Positions 7,073 through 12,943 of a DNA stretch of 13,869 bases are shown one piece after another. Made by a program: the position numbers and the translations under genes. The notes below the pieces were generated by a model that saw only the letters and a program-made list of their open reading frames with translations, had not been told where the DNA came from and ran no database searches. How positions within the stretch are numbered: position 1 is the first letter of the stretch; each line of letters starts with the position of its first letter. This DNA comes from an uncultured Anaerolineaceae bacterium (GTDB lineage: Bacteria > Chloroflexota > Anaerolineae > Promineifilales > Promineifilaceae): contig CALBTC010000409.1 of NCBI GenBank assembly GCA_937967805.1, forward strand, positions 1-13,869, written 5' to 3'.

Positions 7073-7879
7073 CTACGGGAGTTCGCCGATTCGGGTGAGC
7101 TTCCGCTCCAAATCTTCCTCGGTGCGGCCCAGGCTGTGGTCAAGATGGGGGTAGGCCAGCCAGACAAGCATGAAGCCAAACAGCGCGCCGGTGAAGGTGC
7201 GCAGGAAGGGGCTGCTTTCGCGCAGGGGGAAAATGGAGCCCAAAAATGCCTGTAGGCCTTCTGCTTCACCACCACTCAGCGGCGTGGCGTAGTAGCCAAA
7301 CAGTTGGCTGAAGCCATCCAGGGCAATGGGCCCCATGCCGATGAGGAGGAAGAGGATCAGGGGGAGCGGCCGTATCCTCCGCCACCGTCGCACAAGTCCG
7401 TAAACCAAGCCGCCGATCAACACAAAACCGTAAATGGCAATGTCTCGCTCGCACAGAGCCATCTTGTAACCCATCTGCTCATTGCCCACAAATTGGCGCG
7501 CCGCCAGGAAAAATTCTGCCCAGTTTCCCTGTTCTACGTTTGCAAATTCGGGCAGCGAGCTGGCATAGGTTTCTAAGGGAGTCAAGTCGGTTCCGGCCAG
7601 TTCCCGCGGATAGGCAACCTGCTCTCCAAACAAGAAAAAGCTGCGCGAGGCCATCTGGTGACACATGGGGCTGTACATGGTGTAAATGACGCGCGCCGGC
7701 CCGGTCGCCCCCACGTTCATCAGGACGGGAGCCAGAATCGGCAGCGCCACGTAAATGGCAATGATGGTGTTGAGGACGGCCAGCCAATGTTTGCTGAACT
7801 TGTAAATCAGTTTGTCGGCACCGATAACCAAATCGCGCGTCCGGCCGGTGGCAACTTTTTTCTTCTCTGGCGTTGTCAT
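7073..7879 (-). CDS. DUF2085 family integral membrane protein
   Basis: A 268-residue membrane protein of unknown function. It carries the three signatures I associate with DUF2085: CHQMASRSFF (C73, H74), CERDIAIYG (C143, R145, D146) and DGFSQLFG (D188, Q192). Hydrophobic segments lie near residues 33-55, 148-163, 171-188 and 229-246. The conserved Cys and His residues could bind a metal or take part in thiol chemistry, but I know of no assigned activity. It is the last gene of the minus-strand cluster, 124 bases after tlpA, which hints at a link to thiol handling or cytochrome maturation. A repeat element fills that gap, so co-transcription is unproven. No strong RBS precedes the ATG. It converges on fabF with 27 bases between the stop codons. 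Confidence 0.8.
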   Translation of the reverse strand: MTTPEKKKVATGRTRDLVIGADKLIYKFSKHWLAVLNTIIAIYVALPILAPVLMNVGATGPARVIYTMYSPMCHQMASRSFFLFGEQVAYPRELAGTDLTPLETYASSLPEFANVEQGNWAEFFLAARQFVGNEQMGYKMALCERDIAIYGFVLIGGLVYGLVRRWRRIRPLPLILFLLIGMGPIALDGFSQLFGYYATPLSGGEAEGLQAFLGSIFPLRESSPFLRTFTGALFGFMLVWLAYPHLDHSLGRTEEDLERKLTRIGELP

Positions 7880-7890
7880 ACCGTTATTTC

Positions 7891-7976
7891 ATCACGAATT
7901 GGACAAATTGACAAATAGTCCACCTGCATCAAACAAAAAAATTCGTAACATTCGTCCATTCGTGTCATTCGTGATT
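7891..7976. repeat. Inverted repeat of ATTCGT-type tandem units
   Basis: Four ATTCGT units start at 7941, 7950, 7958 and 7967, with a period of 8-9 bases. The stretch 7891-7916 holds three similar units in inverted orientation: its reverse complement matches 7950-7975 at 20 of 26 positions. A long imperfect hairpin with a loop of about 33 bases is possible. It occupies most of the 124-base gap between tlpA and the DUF2085 gene. Its design matches 235-306 but the unit sequence differs. Confidence 0.6.
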
Positions 7977-8003
7977 GCTTTTTTTGAATGTGGCCCAGTT
8001 GTA

Positions 8004-8681
8004 TTAGTTGGCGGTTGAGAGCGTGTCGGCCAGATAGCCATCAATTTGTGATTGCACCATCGGGCCGCGATGGATAACGGTGACTTCGCCGTTTTCGTTG
8101 ATGAAGAAGGTGGTGGGCAAGACGTTGGCCACGCCGTACAGTTGAGAAACGGTGCCTTCGGTGTCGAGAACGGCCGTAAAATTCAACCCTAATTCCTCAA
8201 AAAAGTTGGCTACATCCTCAGCCGATTCTTGCTGGTTTAAAGCGAGGATAACCAGCCCGTTTTCCTGATGCGCCTGATATGCGGCTTCCAGTTCAGGCAT
8301 TTCTACGCGGCAGGGACCACACCAGGTAGCCCAAAAGTTGATGATCACCGGCTGCCCGAGATGGTCACTTAACATTACCGGATTGCCGTTTACGTCGTTC
8401 AGGGAAAAATCGTAGGCCAGATCGCCAATTTCCAGCAAGCCGCCTCCGGTGGGCAGCGTCACGGCACTGGTTTCGGCCGTTTCAAAGGCCGGCACCTGTT
8501 CCAAAATTGAGTTGCCTGTTTCGGCCGTATCCGCAGCTTCCCCACCAAATAGATTGCCGCCAAAAATGATAAGTGTGAGGGCCAAGCCTAAAATGATGAA
8601 TCCGCCAACGATGAGCAGGGGGTTACGGCCGTTTCCACCCGCATCTTTTTGCTTTTGTTCGGAACTGCTTGGAGATGTCAT
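8004..8681 (-). CDS. Membrane-anchored thioredoxin-like thiol reductase (TlpA/ResA/CcmG type)
   Basis: A 225-residue protein with a short cytoplasmic tail, one TM helix (about 21-40) and an extracytoplasmic thioredoxin domain from about residue 88. The active site is WCGPC (C121, C124), with cis-proline P189 in VLPTTFF and the typical phrase VIINFWATWCGPC. TlpA/ResA/CcmG proteins keep apocytochrome c cysteines reduced so heme can attach, and receive electrons from CcdA. CcdA is encoded 100 bases upstream on the same strand, which supports that pairing. The ATG at 8681 is used; a TTG three codons upstream is the alternative. Neither has a clear RBS. Whether it serves cytochrome c only or general extracytoplasmic thiol reduction cannot be decided from sequence. 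Confidence 0.88.
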   Translation of the reverse strand: MTSPSSSEQKQKDAGGNGRNPLLIVGGFIILGLALTLIIFGGNLFGGEAADTAETGNSILEQVPAFETAETSAVTLPTGGGLLEIGDLAYDFSLNDVNGNPVMLSDHLGQPVIINFWATWCGPCRVEMPELEAAYQAHQENGLVILALNQQESAEDVANFFEELGLNFTAVLDTEGTVSQLYGVANVLPTTFFINENGEVTVIHRGPMVQSQIDGYLADTLSTAN

Positions 8682-8708
8682 AAAAATCAATTAACGTCAA
8701 GATAAACC

Positions 8709-8750
8709 ATCTCACACAACGTCGCAAAGTCGTGTGTCTTTGCGTGAGAT
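8709..8750. repeat. Inverted repeat with CTTTGCG motif between ccdA and tlpA
   Basis: ATCTCAC (8709-8715) pairs with GTGAGAT (8744-8750), and GCAAAG (8724-8729) pairs with CTTTGC (8738-8743). The apex loop is eight bases, and the left arm has eight unpaired bases. The motif CTTTGCG followed by GTGAGAT resembles CTTTGCG followed by GTTAGAT at 294-306, so the two are probably one dispersed family. The transcript of the ccdA-tlpA pair would contain this hairpin. There is no T-run, so it is not a standard terminator; it might affect mRNA stability. Confidence 0.55.
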
Positions 8751-8780
8751 AAAATGACTTCAATAATGTCTAAAAGCGGC

Positions 8781-9899
8781 CTATTGCGGGAAAAGGGCAA
8801 TAAATTTCTCTTCCAAGATGAGAAACCATTCGGCAAATTCATACTGCCCAACTAGAGAGTTAATCTGGGTGAGGGTGCCGTTAAGCATCAACACAGCCAG
8901 TATGATGAACAATGCGCCGCTAATCAGCTGCGTGGAGTGCAAATGAACGGTCACTTTTCGCTCTTCGGAGCCGGTGAAGACCCACAATGCTGCCCCCAGC
9001 AAGGTTACAACCAGCAGACCAAGCTCATGGCCCAGCGTAACCGTTTGGCCGGCAAAAAAGTCAAAGTTAAAGAAGGCATAATCCAACGCAGCAACCAGGA
9101 CGCGCCAAATAGCCAGGGCCCAAAGCAGAGCAATCGCCAGGATGTGGGTATCAACCTCCCACCCTTTGCCGCGCAGCGCTCGCCAAAACAGGCTCTGACG
9201 GCTCATCCGGCCAAAAAACGTGGAAACAATCAACAGCGGCAGCCCTAACCCCAGCGTGTAAATGAAGAGCAGCATCATGCCGTTCCAGACTGAAGTGGTT
9301 TGTGCCGCCAGGGTGAGCACCGTGCCCAAAATGGGGCCAATGCAGCTTGTCCAGCCCACAGCAAAAGTCATCCCAAAAATGTAGGAACCTTTTAACGTGG
9401 TGCTTTGCGGCTGTGCCCCACCAGTGCCGCTGGCGTCTACGCCGCCAAATCCTTTACCCAGCAGACTTAGTACACCAAACACCATGATCACCGCTCCGCC
9501 TACCAGAATAAAAAGCTGCATGTTGCTTCTCAGCACCTGGCCCAGTGCAAAACCGCCCGCGCCAAACAGGGTAAAGGTGGTAGCCAATCCCAGCATGAAG
9601 GCAATGGTGTTGGTGGCGATTTGGGTACGGCCGTTTTGGAAGGCAAACGCAAAATAAGCCGTGAGCACCGGCAGGGTACAGGGGGAGGCGAAGCTGAGTA
9701 GGCCACCGCCAAACGACAGCAAGGCCAAGATAACAAACGGCTGGGTTTGCAGCCCGACGGCAAATTCCGGCGTGCTGCTGCTTTGGGTAAACGTGCCGAT
9801 GAGTAGAAAGAGGAAAACGGCCGTACCAACCCCAATCAGTAGTTTTTGGCCAAGTGAAAGGGAACGAATAGGTTCAGGTATGGGTAATGATTTGAGCAT
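8781..9899 (-). CDS. ccdA: Cytochrome c biogenesis protein CcdA (DsbD-type thiol electron carrier), extended form
   Basis: A 372-residue polytopic membrane protein that passes electrons from cytoplasmic thioredoxin to extracytoplasmic thiol reductases. The two family cysteines are visible: C74 in FASPCTLPVL and C186 in VGWTSCIGPI, each in its usual helix with the adjacent prolines. It is longer than common CcdA (about 220-250 residues). It has an extra N-terminal helix (about 19-36) and an insertion around 248-317 with two more hydrophobic segments, between the GLGLPLLI helix and the final helix (about 325-340). The ATG at 9899 is preceded by GGAGAA (9911-9906) at six bases. It sits between a ccmD-like gene and tlpA, so it likely feeds that TlpA. 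Family assignment is firm; the role of the extension is unknown. Confidence 0.9.
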   Translation of the reverse strand: MLKSLPIPEPIRSLSLGQKLLIGVGTAVFLFLLIGTFTQSSSTPEFAVGLQTQPFVILALLSFGGGLLSFASPCTLPVLTAYFAFAFQNGRTQIATNTIAFMLGLATTFTLFGAGGFALGQVLRSNMQLFILVGGAVIMVFGVLSLLGKGFGGVDASGTGGAQPQSTTLKGSYIFGMTFAVGWTSCIGPILGTVLTLAAQTTSVWNGMMLLFIYTLGLGLPLLIVSTFFGRMSRQSLFWRALRGKGWEVDTHILAIALLWALAIWRVLVAALDYAFFNFDFFAGQTVTLGHELGLLVVTLLGAALWVFTGSEERKVTVHLHSTQLISGALFIILAVLMLNGTLTQINSLVGQYEFAEWFLILEEKFIALFPQ

Positions 9900-9970
9900 T
9901 GCATGTTCTCCACTGCAAAAATGGACGGTGTTTGTACATAGATGGTGAGCCGCCGTTGATTCTTACGGTT

Positions 9971-9999
9971 GGGTGAAACGGCCGTGTCCATCATCACCC
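9971..9999. promoter_or_regulatory. Hairpin in the ccmD-ccdA gap with an ACGGCCGT loop
   Basis: GGGTGA (9971-9976) and TCACCC (9994-9999) form a six-pair stem. Its 17-base loop contains the palindromic octamer at 9978-9985. It lies in the 152-base gap before ccdA. No T-run follows on the minus strand. It may be a processing or attenuation structure, or chance. Confidence 0.3.
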
Positions 10000-10051
10000 G
10001 CAGTATGACCGGAAACAATTAAGAAAAAGTAACACAGCCTACGAAAATTAA

Positions 10052-10261
10052 TTATCTGGCTGTTTCCTCATCATCCTGTAATAATCGCTCCATAAGCTGA
10101 ATGTCCTGGCGCAAATTGCGCTGCCGCACGGCCAGGCTCACTACATATACCAGTCCGATGACTCCCATAACGGCGTAGCCAAGTAACAAATAATTGTTGA
10201 AGTTATTGGGATCGACACCCGTTTGCCAGGCAATATTCAAGAAAAATAGATGAGCCAACAT
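10052..10261 (-). CDS. ccmD: Small one-TM protein, CcmD-like heme exporter subunit
   Basis: A 69-residue protein with one TM helix (about 24-45, NYLLLGYAVMGVIGLVYVV) followed by a basic then charged cytoplasmic tail (RQRNLRQD...). Size, topology and position directly after ccmC fit CcmD, the small factor that helps release holo-CcmE from the CcmABC complex. The ATG shares its A with the TAA of ccmC (TAATG at 10263-10259), so translation is probably coupled. CcmD sequences are poorly conserved, so the name rests mainly on context. Without the ccm neighbours it would be a hypothetical membrane peptide. Confidence 0.7.
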   Translation of the reverse strand: MLAHLFFLNIAWQTGVDPNNFNNYLLLGYAVMGVIGLVYVVSLAVRQRNLRQDIQLMERLLQDDEETAR

Positions 10262-11013
10262 TACACTTTGCCTCCTTGTAATCGGGAAGCCACCCGCATT
10301 TTCAGCGAATCGACGTTGTCCATAAGATGCTGCAAACGAAGCCGGTTAAACATCCAGGCAACGTACAAGATTGTAAACGCCAGCGTATTGACGGTAAGCG
10401 TGATGCCCATCCGCATCGATTCAAGCCCTGGGGCAAACTCTTGCAGCCCCTCAGAGGCCCCTTGAGCAGATTCCAAGGTGCCGCCAAAGACCACCGGATG
10501 AATATCGCGGAAGATGCGAATGCTGATATAGGTCATGATAATGGTGACAAAAGCGACGATGACGTAAACGGCCGCAAACCGCGCCCGCTTCTCTTCTTCC
10601 TCAATGGCACCACGAAGCATGAAGTACGCCGCATAGGTCAGCCAGGCCACGGTGATGAGCGTCAGGCGCGGGCTCCAATCCCACCACGTATTCCACGCCG
10701 GCTTGCCCCAAACCGAGCCGGCGGCCGTGGCAATGGTTAAAAAGACCAGACCAATTTCTACGGAAGAGAGTGCTATGGTGTCCCAAATGCGTTGCTTCCG
10801 CCGCAGGTAAAGCGCCCCACCCACCAGGGCAATAAAAAAGGCCACCGCACCTACCCAGGCCGAGCCCACATGAAAATAAAAAATGCGCTGTACATTGCCC
10901 ATCGTCCGCTCCGTTGGCGCATAGAAAAAGTTCATGCCCAGGCTCACAATCAGGGTAATGGCAGCTAACCAGTTTAAAGGGGGAATCCATCGATTCAATT
11001 TAGCCAGACTCAT
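10261..11013 (-). CDS. ccmC: Heme handling protein CcmC (cytochrome c assembly family)
   Basis: A 250-residue membrane protein with about six TM helices that binds heme at the outer face and passes it to CcmE. Two histidines at the expected places are visible: H48 in FYFHVGSAW and H172 in RDIHPVVFGG, equivalent to the two axial ligands of CcmC. The tryptophan-rich heme motif reads WGKPAWNTWWDWSPRLT (102-118). Compared with E. coli CcmC (TWWVWDARLT) the conserved aspartate is two positions earlier. The ATG at 11013 follows AAGGAGT (11027-11021) by seven bases. It overlaps the ccmD-like gene by one base. The 145-base gap from ccmB may hold its own promoter. CcsA/CcmF are longer relatives; length and histidines favour CcmC. 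Confidence 0.92.
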   Translation of the reverse strand: MSLAKLNRWIPPLNWLAAITLIVSLGMNFFYAPTERTMGNVQRIFYFHVGSAWVGAVAFFIALVGGALYLRRKQRIWDTIALSSVEIGLVFLTIATAAGSVWGKPAWNTWWDWSPRLTLITVAWLTYAAYFMLRGAIEEEEKRARFAAVYVIVAFVTIIMTYISIRIFRDIHPVVFGGTLESAQGASEGLQEFAPGLESMRMGITLTVNTLAFTILYVAWMFNRLRLQHLMDNVDSLKMRVASRLQGGKV

Positions 11014-11158
11014 GTTGATTACTCCTTCCTAAGTTCTTTCCTGAAATTACAGACTCTTCCAAATCTCTTCTGCCTACCGTCTGTAGGATATCAAACATTT
11101 TTCTTTAGAGGGCAAATTTATCACCATTTTTTTAACCCAGCAGCCAAAGGTGACCTTT
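11014..11158 (-). promoter_or_regulatory. ccmB-ccmC gap with possible promoter and inverted repeats
   Basis: Read on the minus strand, TTGCCC (11115-11110) and TGATAT (11093-11088) are 16 bases apart and could be a weak promoter for ccmC. Downstream are a small hairpin, CCTAC with a five-base loop (11087-11073), and a competing seven-base inverted repeat TACAGAC/GTCTGTA (11048-11054 and 11079-11085). The two cannot form together, so alternative leader structures are conceivable. No clear terminator follows ccmB. Confidence 0.3.
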
Positions 11159-11884
11159 TTACGACTCAACAACCAGATGGTAGGTAAACAAACCAGTAGC
11201 CAGAATAGCGAGATCGTAGGCCGCCACGAGTGAAACCATGCTGCGGATTGTTGAAAATTCAGGTACAGCGTTCATCATTTCGCCAACGGCCGTTGCCGCC
11301 GGCAAAATGAGCGGGAGCACCAAAGGCATTAGCAGAATTGGCAGCAATACCTCTTTGGCCCGGGTCTGCATCGTCATCGAGGTGATGAGAACGCCGGCCC
11401 CCACGTAGCCAATGGTGCCCAAAAACAAGACCAGTAAAACCATCGGCTGCCAAAATGGCTTGTTAAAAAAGATAATAAAAACGAAGACCAGCACCACTTC
11501 CAGCAAAAGCGTGAAAATAGTGACGCTGATGACCTTGGCCAGGTAAATGGCGCGCCGGTCAATGGGCGCAATTAAAATGGCGTCAATATTTTGGTTTTCC
11601 CGCTCAATGGATAAGGAGCGATTTAATCCCAGCGTGCCCGCCAGTAAAATGGTAGCCCAAAGTAAACCTGTGGCCACGTTGCGCGCTGCATCCAGCTCCG
11701 TTTCCAGGGCAAAGTTAAACATCACCACCGTCACCAAGGAAAACATCACCATCAGGCTTATGGTCTGGCGCGTGTGTTTTTCAATTTGCAGATCTTTCCA
11801 GACGATGGCCCAAACGGCCGCTACAAAACGGTTACTCAGCAAAGGTGTCGTTTTAGATTGCGTCGCTGTCGTCGATTTATCCAT
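11159..11884 (-). CDS. ccmB: Heme exporter ABC permease CcmB
   Basis: A 241-residue membrane protein with six hydrophobic segments (about 41-60, 71-86, 119-140, 147-168, 180-200, 217-238). Family phrases are present: WKDLQIE near the N-terminus, the SIERENQNIDAILIAPIDR loop (91-110) and RAKEVLLPILLMPLVLPL (175-192). With CcmA it forms the ABC complex whose ATP hydrolysis releases holo-CcmE during System I cytochrome c maturation. Its ATG overlaps the end of ccmA by eight bases (ATGGATAA), indicating translational coupling. ABC-2 permeases of other systems look similar, but the conserved phrases and position between ccmA and ccmC settle it. Confidence 0.9.
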   Translation of the reverse strand: MDKSTTATQSKTTPLLSNRFVAAVWAIVWKDLQIEKHTRQTISLMVMFSLVTVVMFNFALETELDAARNVATGLLWATILLAGTLGLNRSLSIERENQNIDAILIAPIDRRAIYLAKVISVTIFTLLLEVVLVFVFIIFFNKPFWQPMVLLVLFLGTIGYVGAGVLITSMTMQTRAKEVLLPILLMPLVLPLILPAATAVGEMMNAVPEFSTIRSMVSLVAAYDLAILATGLFTYHLVVES

Positions 11885-12605
11885 TTGCTGTGTTTGCCAT
11901 GCCCATTTTGCGGCCCGTTTGTTCTGCGTAGATATCTAAAAATTCGGTGCCGGACACTTCGCCGTTGGCAATTTCCTGCACAATTTTGCCCCGGCTCAGG
12001 ATGGCCACACGGTCGCACAAATTCAGGCCGTGCACCAGGTCGTGGGTGATCATGAGGATGGTACGGCCGTTTTCCCTTTCGCGTCGTAACAAATCATCCA
12101 ATAATGCCGAAGCGTCCTGGTCCAGCCCCGTATACGGCTCATCTAATAACAGCACATCCGGCTCGTGCAGCGTGGCGCGGGCCAACGTTAGGCGCTGCAT
12201 CATCCCCCGCGAAAAGGTGCGCACGGCGTCTCGCTCACGGGCGGCCAGCCCCACACGTTTTAATGCTGCCAACACCCGCTCTTCACTGTTGTCTAACTGA
12301 TATATTTTGGCAAAAAAATGCAAATTCTCCGCTGCGGTCAGATCGCCATAAAGCAGTGTCTGGTGTGAAACCAGGCCAATATGCTGGCGCACCCGGTCAC
12401 TAAAGTGAGGCATCAACCAGCCGCCAATCTTTACCTCGCCGGCTGTCGGCTTTAGAAGCGTGGCCACAATGCGCAACAGGGTAGACTTGCCTGCGCCGTT
12501 TGGTCCTACCAACGTGACAAACGCGCCAGAAGCCACATGTAAGCTTACCCCCCGCAGCACGGGATTAAAGCCGTATTGTTTTACCAGTCCGTTAATCTGA
12601 ATCAT
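11877..12605 (-). CDS. ccmA: Heme exporter ABC ATPase CcmA
   Basis: A 242-residue cytoplasmic ATPase, slightly longer than usual for CcmA (about 200-215). Walker A GPNGAGKS is at 34-41, Q-loop Q82, signature FSRGMMQR at 131-138, Walker B VLLLDEP at 151-157, D-loop GLD at 160-162 and switch H188. The signature is the SRG variant of LSGGQ found in many ABC-2 type ATPases. It powers CcmB and heads the maturation cluster. The ATG at 12605 begins the usual MIQINGLVKQYG; the RBS is weak, with GAGAA about 16 bases away. The last eight bases overlap ccmB. By itself this could be any ABC-2 ATPase; the overlapping ccmB makes the assignment. Confidence 0.88.
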   Translation of the reverse strand: MIQINGLVKQYGFNPVLRGVSLHVASGAFVTLVGPNGAGKSTLLRIVATLLKPTAGEVKIGGWLMPHFSDRVRQHIGLVSHQTLLYGDLTAAENLHFFAKIYQLDNSEERVLAALKRVGLAARERDAVRTFSRGMMQRLTLARATLHEPDVLLLDEPYTGLDQDASALLDDLLRRERENGRTILMITHDLVHGLNLCDRVAILSRGKIVQEIANGEVSGTEFLDIYAEQTGRKMGMANTANG

Positions 12606-12831
12606 TCAATCAATTTTAGGTTCTCTTGAGCTTTCGGCAAGTGTTGATTGTCAGGGGCGTTTTCATGACACATAACACATACTTATGGAATGTATAAGCA
12701 ATTTGACACTTGATTCCAGTCTGCGCAAATTTTCACGAGCCGTTAACCCCAAGTGGCAAATTGACGGTTTTCTGGGCAAAATGGGCCAAATTTAGCCCAA
12801 AAATAGTACTAAGGTCAGGGTCAGCCGGGCG

Positions 12832-12867
12832 GCAGAATAGTGACAATTTCCTAAATTCTGCTATTAT
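12832..12867 (+). promoter_or_regulatory. Upstream promoter with operator-like inverted repeat
   Basis: GTGACA (12840-12845) and TATTAT (12862-12867) are 16 bases apart, and the -10 is extended by TGC (12859-12861). A perfect 7-base inverted repeat, GCAGAAT (12832-12838) and ATTCTGC (12855-12861), frames the -35 and the spacer. A dimeric repressor bound there would block RNA polymerase. It would drive the 12944 gene with a leader of about 70 bases. Confidence 0.5.
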
Positions 12868-12878
12868 GTCTACTAAAT

Positions 12879-12910
12879 AGTTGCATTGCTGGCAACTGTT
12901 CTCATATAAT
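12879..12910 (+). promoter_or_regulatory. Downstream promoter of the 12944 gene
   Basis: A perfect -10 TATAAT (12905-12910) has TTGCAT (12881-12886) 18 bases upstream as a weak -35. An inverted repeat AGTTGC/GCAACT (12879-12884 and 12892-12897) overlaps the -35 and spacer. Transcription would begin near 12917, which places the possible TTG start at 12881 upstream of the transcript. Confidence 0.5.
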
Positions 12911-12943
12911 AGCCTCCAACCTTTGGGAAGAGGGTTAATTAAT

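Larger units (their letters stand above)
12606..12943. other. Divergent intergenic region between ccmA and the 12944 gene
   Basis: These 338 bases carry promoters for both directions. For ccmA (minus), TTGCTT (12701-12696) and TGTTAT (12677-12672), 18 bases apart, are a modest candidate. TTGACA at 12703-12708 and TTGACG at 12761-12766 on the plus strand lack a good -10. A hairpin with TGGGC/GCCCA arms (12782-12799) is followed on the minus strand by TTTT and could be a weak terminator or attenuator. No convincing gene is present; the 87-codon minus frame at 12733-12996 crosses the promoters and has no RBS. Confidence 0.5.

Noticed and set aside
9836..10018. 60-codon minus-strand frame overlapping the ccdA start
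   Set aside because: It is out of frame with ccdA, covers its RBS and start, and has no plausible RBS of its own.
11145..11158. AAAGGT-C-ACCTTT palindrome after ccmB as a terminator
   Set aside because: The loop would be a single base and the following sequence gives no proper T-run on the minus strand.
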